Part shown: piece after piece, positions 1 through 7,410 of the stretch | Numbering within the stretch: position 1 is the stretch's first letter | How the letters are laid out: every line of letters begins with the position of its first letter | NCBI GenBank assembly: GCA_964353875.1 | Contig: CAYGXU010000118.1 | Span: 1-9,606 of the forward strand | Length of the DNA stretch: 9,606 nucleotides | Origin: MGNI01 sp964353875 | GTDB lineage: Bacteria > Chloroflexota > Anaerolineae > Anaerolineales > E44-bin32 | Direction: 5' to 3' | Notes under the pieces: generated by a model | The model's input: only the letters and a program-made list of their open reading frames with translations | The model's database searches: none | Told to the model about the DNA's origin: nothing | Made by a program: the position numbers and the translations under genes

Positions 1-166
1 TGGGAGTCTTTGTTGGCGTATAGGTCGCCGTCGGTGGCACGGGCGTGTTGGTGGGAGTTTTTGTAGGCGTGTAGGTCGCCGTCGGTGGCACGGGCGTGTT
101 GGTGGGAGTCTTTGTTGGCGTGTAGGTCGCCGTCGGTGGCACGGGTGTGTTGGTGGGAGTTTTTGT
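1..166. repeat. 51-bp tandem repeat, three full units plus a partial
   Basis: Units at 1-51, 52-102 and 103-153 are nearly identical. The few differences lie near the start of each unit (C/T, T/A, A/G) plus one C/T near the end. A partial unit follows at 154-166. The unit length is a multiple of three and encodes 17 residues of the Thr/Pro tract on the minus strand, so unit gain or loss keeps the frame. The array is cut by the left edge, so its full length is unknown. Confidence 0.95.
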
Positions 167-688
167 GGAAGCTAGAGCTGTGAGAGTCTCCTTTATTGTG
201 GCAGATTGGGGGGCAGCTAGCTTGTTGCCGACATGATATCCTGCCTCACCCGGATCTTCACTTGGAGCACATGAATAAGAATCAAAAATGTTTTCAGGGG
301 CAATTAAGTTTGCAGGGTCGCACACGATCACATGAAAATAGCCAGATTCGGTCGAGCCCCCTTCCCCGCCTCCCTTTCGTAAGATGGAGGCTGATCCCGC
401 CCAGACGACATCATGGATCGAGGCGATTCTGGCGGGTAACTCATCTGCAGGATTAATACACTTCCCTTCTGCTGTCGCTCCGCCGGCACATTTTGCTGGG
501 TCGTATTCACCTGTGATGGCGTAACGAACCCCAAAGCGAGCCCCGTTTTCAACAGCCAGCCATGCGTGAAATACTCTGCCAAGCTCAATAATCATGAATA
601 AAGCCATCATGAGAACAGGGAGGATCAATGCAAGTTCGACCAAAGCCTGTGCACGAGAAGTTTTGCCCTTTTGTTTAAATAATCTCAT
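1..688 (-). CDS. TadE-like pilus/pseudopilin protein with Thr/Pro repeats (5' part, runs off left edge)
   Basis: From ATG 688-686 an uninterrupted frame of 229 codons runs to the window edge with no stop. A ribosome site (GGAGGA) sits about 6 nt before the start. Residues 12-39 show the TadE signature: a basic N-terminus, then RAQALVELALILPVL and a hydrophobic helix ending IELGRVF. TadE/TadG proteins are minor membrane-anchored components of Flp/Tad pili or related secretion systems. Residues 40-170 form an apparently extracytoplasmic part with four Cys (67, 77, 123, 140). From residue 175 the chain is a low-complexity Thr/Pro tract built on the 17-residue unit TPTKTPTNTPVPPTATY, repeated at least three times and continuing beyond the window. 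Such tracts usually act as extended, possibly glycosylated stalks. No other tad gene is visible. The family call is from sequence pattern only; the role of the stalk is inference. Confidence 0.75.
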   Translation of the reverse strand, partial: MRLFKQKGKTSRAQALVELALILPVLMMALFMIIELGRVFHAWLAVENGARFGVRYAITGEYDPAKCAGGATAEGKCINPADELPARIASIHDVVWAGSASILRKGGGEGGSTESGYFHVIVCDPANLIAPENIFDSYSCAPSEDPGEAGYHVGNKLAAPQSATIKETLTALASTKTPTNTPVPPTATYTPTKTPTNTPVPPTATYTPTKTPTNTPVPPTATYTPTKTP

Positions 689-817
689 CCATTTCCTCCA
701 AATCACGCCTAAACCCTCCACCCAGATTATCATCCAGCATGAGTGCTGCAAAACCTACATTTAGCTAACAAATGCCATGGAGGAGATGTTAAATGTTAGT
801 TTTATGAAAGTTTTATA

Positions 818-1623
818 CTAAACCCAATTGAAAAAAGATTTCTCAGCTGAGAGGAACGGCCATGTTGGGGGGAAGGAGAAGACCTGTGATTTTTTCCGAG
901 CCACAATCATGTGAAAGGGACCAAAAGGCACATAATTGCCTTTTTTGGTGAACTGCTGTTCCATGTCCAATTTCATGCGTTGATAGGTTTCTTTAAAGAT
1001 CTTATCCTTTTCACTCTCGCTCTCTGCGCGCGCTTGTGCCACCCATCCCAGTGCATAGAGCTTAATCGCCCTTTCTGCAACTTCGCGCCGCCATTGAACA
1101 TCCAAGGGATGTTCGGCGTAATGGATGACTTCAATTGGAAGACCACTAAGGAGGTTGGTGAAGTGTGAAAGCGAGGATTCATCTATTAATATCAAGAAAC
1201 CCCCCGGATGGAGAATGCGAACAGCTTCTGTGAGAGTGTCCTGCACTCCTTCCTCTCCGAAACTAATTTCGATGTCTTGTAACCCCAGAAAGCAGCTTAT
1301 GGAAGGAAAAAGTCCATCAGGGAAAGGCATCTGGCATGCGTCAGCCTGTACAAGTCCAGCTTTTACCTTGGCCTTCACCAGAATAGGTTGTGCAAGTCTG
1401 TGCGGTCCAGTGAAATCTATGTTGAGCCCACGAGATTCGCCTTTGGAAAACGCCAACCCAATTGGGCTAAGAAAGTGCCATAACCGCAGGCAAAATCCAG
1501 GTGAAGCCCTTCGACTGGTGGCATGCGACCAGTGGACCAGCGTTGCACGCCGCCCCAGCCGATGTCTAATCCATCCACGACTTTTAGGATCGAATCGCTC
1601 CCCCGAGCGAACCAGGCGCGAGC
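818..1623 (-). pseudogene. SAM-dependent methyltransferase, frameshifted
   Basis: The downstream part (1456-818) has conserved class I methyltransferase features: LVQADACQMPFPDG (motif II/III region), AVRILHPGGFLILIDE (post-motif region) and a C-terminal GPFHMIVARK strand. It lacks the SAM-binding motif I. That motif lies upstream in another frame: GLHLDFACGYGTFLAQLG, followed by ANLVG, then a stop at 1417-1419. Adding one base to the GGG run at 1427-1429 joins the halves as ANLVG-LNIDF, the expected loop-to-strand transition. Further upstream, frame A meets a stop at 1624-1626, and a second one-base shift near 1618-1622 would extend the protein (RENKL then RAWFARGSDS). Several shifts in about 250 bp favour a decayed gene, but base errors in the assembly are possible. 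The substrate is unknown. An intact version could begin at GTG 1578 or further upstream. Confidence 0.6.
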
Positions 1624-1902
1624 TTATTTTCTCGTAGAAGGATTTGGGCTTCTAAGTGCAAGTCCTAAACTCTCCAAGGATCATAATCATTTCGGGAACG
1701 CCATCCAGGGGCGGGCGATAGAATAGGGTCAGAAGCAAAAAGGTGTTCTCGCTTTCCACTATAAGGCCATGCACATGAAATATTCGATCGTGTTGTGATG
1801 ATAGGCGGGCAGGGTTGTATTCTCTCAAGAAGCCCGCGTTGGCCCTTGCTATTCTTTTTGTGTGAATCTCAGCCACGCGGGAGGCGAATTGAAAGGGAGT
1901 CC

Positions 1903-1931
1903 TTCACTCAGATGGATAGAGAGATTACAAT
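1903..1931 (+). promoter_or_regulatory. Putative sigma-70-type promoter for the kinase-Qng1 gene, near-leaderless
   Basis: A TTCACT (-35, 1903-1908) and a TACAAT (-10, 1926-1931) are separated by exactly 17 bp. Transcription would start near 1938, only a few bases before ATG 1944. No Shine-Dalgarno sequence precedes that ATG, which fits a leaderless or near-leaderless message. The call rests on motif matching only. Confidence 0.4.
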
Positions 1932-1943
1932 CTGCTCGTTGAT

Positions 1944-3734
1944 ATGAACGATCTGCTGATCATCGGCGGGGCTTTCCTGGATAGGCTGCATTTCTCGGGT
2001 CAGGCGGCTCAGGCTGCTGGTGGGGCGGGGCTGTACACCGCCGCCGCCGCCCATCGTCTGGGCGCGGGTGTTACCATGTTTTCCCCACTTCCAAAACCCA
2101 TGCCGGAGGTGCTTCAGCCCCTGCAGGATCGCGTCGAATGGATCGGTCCGGTGGTCGCCCCTGAAGATCTACCGCGATTTGAGATCACGCATTACACGGA
2201 TGGCAGGACCGAACTCGTCAACGCGAGTTTCGGAATGGAATTCACTCTGCATCCTCTGACCCTTCCCGAAAATCTCGCGCAATATCGCATCGTTCATCTC
2301 ACCCCCGTTGGCGCCGCCCATCATCAATTGGATTGTCTCAAGATTTGCCGTCAGCGCGGCGCCAGACGCATCTCGGCCGGGACTTTCCCCTGTATCGTCG
2401 AGGCTGAGACTGAATACGTACGAGAGATTCTGCAGATGGCCGATCTTTTCTTTATGAACGAAGAGGAGGCTATCTGCCTCTTTGGATCGGTCGAAGCCGC
2501 ATGCACCCGTCCTGGTAAGATGTTGTTCCTCACAATGGGCGAGCGCGGTACATGGGCGATCCAGGGGGATCATCGGACGTTTGTGCCGGCCGTGGAAGCT
2601 GATATGCTGGACCCGACCGGGGCGGGGGACAGCTTCTGTGGTGCCACGCTGGCGGGATTGGCTCAGGGTTGGCATCCCATCATGGCAGGACGTAGGGCGG
2701 CGGCTTTGGCGGCGCGGGTGGCGAGCGCCCCAGGGCCGAACGCGCTCTGGCAGGCCGGACCACCGCCGCAAGAGCAATGCGATCCACGTGTGATTTTTAA
2801 CCCGCGTCAGATTTCGAGGGTGGCAGCACTGATCGGTTCCCTGCCGGACGTGCAATCCTATGATTTCAGCGGTCCAGGGTTGCCGCCTGCGGGCCATCCA
2901 GGGGCATTGGATTATTTTTTCGCGGCGACATTGCAGCAGTTCGGCTTCTGGCATGAGTCGGATGGCAGATACCAGGCGCCAATGATCGCCAGCCTCGAAG
3001 GACGGGAGGCAAAAGGTTCGGATTATCTCTGGCGGGCTTATTCGCGTGGGCTTTCAATTGAGGAAGGAAGCTTTTTCACCCCTCAACACCAGGCGGATTT
3101 GAGCCATGAGGAAATGCTTGTCGTATTCCGAGCAGAGGACGGTACGGATCCTTTGCCAGCATCGGATCTCCATCTGGCTCAAGCACGCGCCTATGGTCGG
3201 GATATGCTAGCACTCGGGTTGACACCCGCCGAGGTGTGTCAAAGCGCCAACGCATCGCGGAATCCATTGTTGGATTTCTTTGAGACCCTCAACCATGTTG
3301 GCGGGTATAAGGAAGACCCGTTGCGCAAAAAAGCGGGTTTGCTGGCGATGATCCTGTCACAGCGACCGGAGCGTTTTTTGCACCTGAGGCCAGAGGAGCA
3401 AATTCCCCCCATCATCGACTATCATCTCATGCGCTCATGTCTGCGGATCGGTCTATTGGAAGTGGTTGATGCGGCACTCGAGGAGAAACTCGTCGGACGA
3501 CGAGTGCTTCATCCGAATGAGGAGTGGGCTGTTCGTCATGCTGCCTACGAAGCGATCCAGCAACTGGTCGAACTTTCGGGGAGGGAGTTGGGTGCCGTGG
3601 ATTGGTTCTTCTTCAACGCACGCCGTCGCTGCCCGGAGATGACCGAACCGGAATGCGAACGTTGCCCAGTCGACCCGGTCTGTGCTCATCGCAAAGCGCT
3701 TTTCCAGCCGGTGATGCGAACCACGTTTTATTAG
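1944..3734 (+). CDS. PfkB-family nucleoside kinase fused to Qng1-like queuosine 5'-phosphate glycosidase domain
   Basis: Residues 1-270 are a PfkB/ribokinase-fold kinase. They show GGAGLY (26-31), FMNEEEA (170-176, the N-x-x-E Mg-binding pattern), TMGERG (197-202) and the signature DPTGAGDSF (223-231), with the presumed catalytic base Asp229. Residues 283-596 resemble eukaryotic and bacterial Qng1 (formerly DUF2419). From memory, matching points are DYFF...FGFW (323-336) against the human NWVF...FSFW, KGSDYLWRAYSRGL (357-370), LRKKAGLLA (460-468), IDYHLMR (491-497) against ADYRLPQ, and a final RTTFY against RCIYY. Qng1 hydrolyses queuosine 5'-monophosphate to free queuine, so a fused nucleoside kinase could make its substrate; this coupling is inference. 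Cys563, 571, 574 and 580 form a C-x7-C-x2-C-x5-C cluster like the Fe-S loop of endonuclease III. The gene stands alone and converges on the protease gene. The kinase could instead act on another nucleoside or sugar. Confidence 0.8.
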   Translation: MNDLLIIGGAFLDRLHFSGQAAQAAGGAGLYTAAAAHRLGAGVTMFSPLPKPMPEVLQPLQDRVEWIGPVVAPEDLPRFEITHYTDGRTELVNASFGMEFTLHPLTLPENLAQYRIVHLTPVGAAHHQLDCLKICRQRGARRISAGTFPCIVEAETEYVREILQMADLFFMNEEEAICLFGSVEAACTRPGKMLFLTMGERGTWAIQGDHRTFVPAVEADMLDPTGAGDSFCGATLAGLAQGWHPIMAGRRAAALAARVASAPGPNALWQAGPPPQEQCDPRVIFNPRQISRVAALIGSLPDVQSYDFSGPGLPPAGHPGALDYFFAATLQQFGFWHESDGRYQAPMIASLEGREAKGSDYLWRAYSRGLSIEEGSFFTPQHQADLSHEEMLVVFRAEDGTDPLPASDLHLAQARAYGRDMLALGLTPAEVCQSANASRNPLLDFFETLNHVGGYKEDPLRKKAGLLAMILSQRPERFLHLRPEEQIPPIIDYHLMRSCLRIGLLEVVDAALEEKLVGRRVLHPNEEWAVRHAAYEAIQQLVELSGRELGAVDWFFFNARRRCPEMTEPECERCPVDPVCAHRKALFQPVMRTTFY

Positions 3735-4139
3735 TGTTCACTCTGAGGAGCCTGTTATTAACTCCCGTTGCGCGTTATAAGCATTTGCCAGAAAAATACA
3801 CCAAGCTCCGGAAAATCGCCATCAGGAAAATGCAATGAGGGGTTTCAACTTTATTCCTTTCCAGCGAAATCAACAACGGATGGAGCGAAGATCAAAGCCA
3901 ATGCTTTCCCGGAATCCAACCGAAGCTATGTTTGGATTGAAGAGAAAGCAGGAAACACATTGAATGAAGCAGCGGCCAAAGATGTGCAGGAAGATTAACT
4001 TTATGGTTCTGATCGACAAGGGGGACGAATTGCCAGAGGAGCTATAAAATCTACCTATCCCTAAATCCCTTCCCTTAAGGGAAGGGACTTTAAACCCCTC
4101 CCTTTAGGGAGGGGCTGGGGTGGGTGGAATTCCTCTCCG
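3735..4139. other. Convergent intergenic region with no confident gene
   Basis: This gap separates two convergent genes. It has no gene I can support. One plus-strand frame from ATG 3835 codes 42 residues to TGA 3961-3963, is followed at once in frame by ATG 3964, and then codes 27 residues to TAA 4045-4047, ending LIDKGDELPEEL. This could be a small gene with an in-frame stop, a remnant, or chance. A 76-residue frame at 3768-3998 overlaps it. The right third holds the hairpin pair described separately. Confidence 0.5.
4066..4114. terminator. Paired hairpins, possible bidirectional terminator or dispersed repeat
   Basis: Positions 4066-4087 are a perfect 22-bp palindrome (arms of 11, centre TTAA). 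Positions 4095-4114 form a second hairpin, CCCCTCCCT and AGGGAGGGG around TT. Both share the CCCT/AGGG theme, which suggests related units. Their place between convergent genes suits termination in both directions, though neither has a clear U-tract. Similar double CCCT-type palindromes occur as dispersed repeats in many bacterial genomes, so this may instead be a repeat copy. Confidence 0.5.
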
Positions 4140-5744
4140 TTAGATCAGAAACCCGATACCGATCAACAAGATGCCCAACAGTAGGCCGATATAGACCATC
4201 GCCTGCTGCAGTGGATAGAGATAGCTGGTCACGGTCTTGCCATTATCGAGCACAAGTTTACGCATCTCGATGTACGGCCTCGGGGCGCGCCGATACCAGC
4301 CCATCACCTTTCCACGCTGACCGATCAATTGCTCGGCTTTCAACCAGCCGAAGAGGAACTCGAAGATGCGCAGCGGCTGACGGTAATCCACCACGATGAA
4401 GCCGGTATTATCCCGCAGCACCAAGTCTTCGCTGTAGAACAGACCGGGGACGCCGCGCCCGATGATCTCACCCTCGACGGTGCAGGGAATCGATCGCACC
4501 GCCGATACCTTCACCTCATCAACCAGGGAGTGCACCGTCCGATCTTGACGGAAGTCATGATGGTAGGAGAACCAGCGCTTCAACAACCAGGCAAAGCTAA
4601 GGGTCAGGAGCAACGCGCCCAGAGCGCCGGTGTAGGTCTGGAAAGACAATACCAAAACGGCCGCCAGGCCAGACCCCACCAGGAATCCCAGCAGAGGGAG
4701 ATAGTTGGCAAAGAGGTCCACCAGGAACTCATCCCAATAACTCTCGGGCTTCTCTAAGCGGAAGTTGAAGCGTGGCAGTCTTCCCATCCCCTCCACCTGG
4801 CGTTCCAAGGCGCGCATCCGTTTGGCCGGAAGAGGGTGGGAGGAACTTAGTTCATAGAGCCCCGCCCAGGGGTTCCATAGATCCCATTTCATGGCGTTGG
4901 CCATCGTATCGGCTGTGATGGTGCCCGAGGCGGCGCCGGCCAGCGCCAGGGTTTGGGCTGCTTTGGGATCGAAAATCCCCAGGGAGCGGGCGGCGATCAT
5001 GCGCGTGTCATTTTTCACCTCCCCTTTCGATTGCGAGGCCAATCCGTAGGCGACCTTCACCAGGGCGGTCGAGAGCGCCTCGGGATTTTCCGTCACCTGG
5101 CCGGAGAACTGATCGGCGTAGTATTCGCGCACCCGCGAAAGCAGAAGGACGATGTAATGGCTGACGATGTAGGCAATATAGGACAGCAGGGCAATGAGGG
5201 CAACCGCTCCGCCGCTCTTGCCGCGCCGTCTTGTTCGACTGCCCATACGAGTGGCCATATAGAGGACATAGAGCAAAAGGGGCACGACGGCAGCGACGGT
5301 CATGACCACGAAATCCCAATGGGCGATATGGCCCAGCTCGTGGGCAACCACCGCCTGGACCTCTCCCTGGTTGAGTTTGCCCAACAGGCCTGAGGTGACC
5401 ACCAGGCGGGCATCGCGCGGGTAGTGACCAAAGGTGAAAGCATTCGGATTGCCATCCTCGATCACCCCAAACCTGGGGAGCGGGATGCTCTTGGCGGCGC
5501 AAATGTTTTCGACGAATTGCCCCAACGACGGATCGACCGCTTTCATCTCTTTCCATTGGATCTTATAGATCAACTCGATGATCCAAGGACCGAGCAGGTA
5601 TTGTAGGAACACCACCACAAGGGCAAACAGCGCGGCAAATCCGGGAGGTAAGCCAAAGTAGAATACGACCGCCATGCCGACCGCGAAAAGTAAACCAAAA
5701 AGCAAGGCCAGGACCATCATTGAACGAAAGAATAAATTAAACAT
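4140..5744 (-). CDS. M48-family (HtpX-like) membrane zinc metalloprotease
   Basis: This 534-residue protein is a zinc metallopeptidase of the inner membrane. Hydrophobic segments lie at about 8-30 and 35-58. The catalytic motif HELGH is at 135-139 (zinc ligands His135 and His139, catalytic Glu136), and the third ligand is Glu207 in REYYAD, between hydrophobic stretches at 146-164 and 180-203. SSHPLPAKRM (301-310) is the usual M48 motif near the end of the protease domain. HtpX-type enzymes are about 290 residues. Here about 200 more follow: two membrane segments (347-388), a soluble beta-rich stretch (about 412-500, possibly OB-like) and a last helix (514-534). Family members degrade damaged membrane proteins; the substrate here is unknown. 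A strong ribosome site (AAGGAGA at 5751-5757) precedes ATG 5744. The gene is alone, with divergent and convergent neighbours. Confidence 0.85.
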   Translation of the reverse strand: MFNLFFRSMMVLALLFGLLFAVGMAVVFYFGLPPGFAALFALVVVFLQYLLGPWIIELIYKIQWKEMKAVDPSLGQFVENICAAKSIPLPRFGVIEDGNPNAFTFGHYPRDARLVVTSGLLGKLNQGEVQAVVAHELGHIAHWDFVVMTVAAVVPLLLYVLYMATRMGSRTRRRGKSGGAVALIALLSYIAYIVSHYIVLLLSRVREYYADQFSGQVTENPEALSTALVKVAYGLASQSKGEVKNDTRMIAARSLGIFDPKAAQTLALAGAASGTITADTMANAMKWDLWNPWAGLYELSSSHPLPAKRMRALERQVEGMGRLPRFNFRLEKPESYWDEFLVDLFANYLPLLGFLVGSGLAAVLVLSFQTYTGALGALLLTLSFAWLLKRWFSYHHDFRQDRTVHSLVDEVKVSAVRSIPCTVEGEIIGRGVPGLFYSEDLVLRDNTGFIVVDYRQPLRIFEFLFGWLKAEQLIGQRGKVMGWYRRAPRPYIEMRKLVLDNGKTVTSYLYPLQQAMVYIGLLLGILLIGIGFLI

Positions 5745-6226
5745 CCTGTATCTCCTTTTTCGAACCGTTCAGAGACGTGAACCGACTCGCTCGTGCGGAC
5801 CCAAGGCGGGAAGGTGATAGAAGATGCATGAGGTCGGTCCGAATCATCTCGCCCTCATAATACCCTTATTACTATGGCAAAAAAGCATGATTTGGGCAAG
5901 AGGTGTCTTTAACGATCCTTTCTATTCTAGAGATTATCATAAAGGAGATTGCGAAACGAAATGGATATGGGGCTGATTTTTCGATGAAAGATCCCCTTCA
6001 TCGGATCAAACTTAAGCGTTGATGACGGCGCTTTTGAGATCCAATTCTTGGGTGTCGATCAATATCCAGGGGGCGTATGTGAAGCTGGTTATTGGCAGAT
6101 TTATTTGAGTTCCGGTTGTGTGCTATGATAGATGGCGTATGCGCCATGCCTGGTTCAGGATTAGGAGCGGTGGCGCCTTGGTCTTTCGTAACATCACGTC
6201 AGGTCCGAACTAAGGATATCCATCGG
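5745..6226. other. Divergent intergenic region
   Basis: This region lies between the protease (minus) and the ABC-LytTR gene (plus) and must hold promoters for both. I see no gene. A frame at 6092-6226 is open to the downstream gene but has no ABC-domain homology. A hairpin of CGATGAA (5982-5988) and TTCATCG (5997-6003) with an 8-nt loop lies in the middle. A ribosome site-like AAAGGAGA (5941-5948) precedes an ATG at 5961 that codes only eight residues. Confidence 0.6.
6121..6147 (+). promoter_or_regulatory. Putative extended -10 promoter with near-palindrome at the start site
   Basis: TGCTATGAT (6121-6129) fits an extended -10 element (TGn plus TATGAT). No good -35 lies 17 bp upstream. The predicted start near 6136 falls within ATGGCG-TATG-CGCCAT (6132-6147), a near-perfect palindrome that could be an operator or an initial hairpin. 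The position supports translation from 6227 rather than from 6092. Motif evidence only. Confidence 0.35.
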
Positions 6227-7219
6227 ATGATCGAGTTGAGAAACCTGCAGAAGGTGGTCGGCCAATCGACAGTCATCCATATTATGGATCTGAAGGTCGA
6301 GAGCGGGCAGGTCGTTGCCCTGCTAGGAGCGGTGGATAGCGGATTAGATATCCTCCTGGAGATTCTGACCGGTAGAACTTCGCCGACGATGGGGCAGGTT
6401 CGCGTTGCTGGAATTGATCCCCGCGCCGATCGAGAGGCGTTCTCACATCAAGTGGGCATCGTATTTGCTGAAGATAACCTTTATTCACGGCTATCGCCCC
6501 AGGGAAATCTCCAGTTCTATGGTCGCTTGCATCGTCTTCCTAAAGCGCGTGCGGCGGAGATTCTGAAGAAGGTCGGTTTGGCTGATCATGCCAACGTCCG
6601 AGTGGAGGATCTTCCATCGAGTCTGTTGCGACGTCTAGCCTTTGGACGAGCGATTCTGCATAACCCGAAGGTATTGATCTTGGCAGAGCCTTTTAGCCGT
6701 TCTGATCAAGCATCGGTTCAATCATTGAGTGAGATCATCCGCGAGTTGGCTGAGGACGGAGCGGCCATCCTGATTTTGTCCGGGGATGATGAGCATTTGA
6801 GGGGGCTTTGTGATGTGATCTATCGCCTTGAGAAGGGGCGTATCGTGGAGGTCGTCCGACCGCAAGAGGAGCGCCGCGCGGAGTTGCCATTCATGATCCC
6901 AGCCAAACTCGAGGGCGCGGTCGCGCTGGTCGACCCAGGGGACATCTTCTACGTCTACGCTCAGGAGGATCGGGCCTTCTTGCAGACCGCCGAGGGGAGC
7001 ATTCCGACGCAGTTTACATTGGCTGAACTGGAGCAGCGCCTCTCCCGCAGCGGATTTTTCCGAGCGCATCGCAGCTACCTGGTCAACTTGCAACATGTCA
7101 AAGAGGTGATCCCCTTCACGCGGGATAGCTATACCTTGAGATTGAAAGACGCTGAGGGTACACAGATTCCCCTCAGCAAGTCAGCCGCGAGGGAGTTGCA
7201 GGAACTGTTGGGCTACTGA
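6227..7219 (+). CDS. Degenerate ABC ATPase-LytTR fusion regulator
   Basis: A 330-residue protein from ATG 6227. An upstream frame from 6092 adds 45 residues that do not resemble an ABC domain, and AAGGA (6212-6216) offers a ribosome site. Residues 1-210 have the layout of an ABC ATPase but lack its key residues. Walker A reads GAVDSGLD (34-41) with Leu40 in place of Lys, the signature region is LPSSLLRRL, Walker B reads LILAEP (150-155) with Ala153 in place of Asp, and the switch His is Asp187 (LSGDD). It therefore probably does not hydrolyse ATP. Residues 224-330 are a LytTR DNA-binding domain with the hallmark FFRAHRSYLVN (277-287). ABC-LytTR fusions are known. Shared blocks such as NLYSRLS/NLYERMS and FGRAILHNPK/IARALLHKPE indicate that it is a paralogue of the ATPase at 7771. 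I infer that it controls the downstream exporter operon. Confidence 0.85.
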   Translation: MIELRNLQKVVGQSTVIHIMDLKVESGQVVALLGAVDSGLDILLEILTGRTSPTMGQVRVAGIDPRADREAFSHQVGIVFAEDNLYSRLSPQGNLQFYGRLHRLPKARAAEILKKVGLADHANVRVEDLPSSLLRRLAFGRAILHNPKVLILAEPFSRSDQASVQSLSEIIRELAEDGAAILILSGDDEHLRGLCDVIYRLEKGRIVEVVRPQEERRAELPFMIPAKLEGAVALVDPGDIFYVYAQEDRAFLQTAEGSIPTQFTLAELEQRLSRSGFFRAHRSYLVNLQHVKEVIPFTRDSYTLRLKDAEGTQIPLSKSAARELQELLGY

Positions 7220-7287
7220 AGGGGAGTTAACCGCGCTAGCTCGTTTAACATGCCGCAGGCTTAATGCTCATTATTCTTTACACACAA

Positions 7288-7350
7288 GGGCGAAGCATTC
7301 GCCGAGAATCTTAATAGAGCCCGAAGTTTGGATAAGCGAATGCTTCGCCC
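7288..7350. repeat. 63-bp inverted-repeat element
   Basis: GGGCGAAGCATTCGC (7288-7302) and its exact complement GCGAATGCTTCGCCC (7336-7350) flank 33 bp. It codes for nothing I can see. It may be a small dispersed (MITE-like) repeat, or a hairpin that ends the ABC-LytTR transcript. Repeats with GCGAAGCATTCG arms are seen in several bacterial genomes. No clear target-site duplication is visible. Confidence 0.6.
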
Positions 7351-7410
7351 CTACCTTTCAAATTGGACGAAAACACCTATTTTTTCCTCGTTAGACCTCG
7401 AAAAATACCT

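Noticed and set aside
1..166. CRISPR array from regular repeats
   Set aside because: Units are contiguous with no unique spacers and encode an in-frame Thr/Pro tract.
1652..1876. 74-residue minus-strand ORF as a gene
   Set aside because: GTG start, no ribosome site, no recognisable motif. It may be an upstream remnant of the broken methyltransferase locus, but I cannot support it.
2169..2954. 261-residue minus-strand ORF
   Set aside because: Lies wholly opposite the kinase-Qng1 coding frame, which has clear family motifs; a shadow frame.
5764..5772. ACCGTTCAG as a LytTR box upstream of the protease
   Set aside because: It fits the consensus but stands alone, with no second repeat about 21 bp away.
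6092..6226. 45-residue N-terminal extension of the ABC-LytTR protein
   Set aside because: No ABC homology, a likely promoter -10 lies inside it, and ATG 6227 starts exactly at the domain with a ribosome site.
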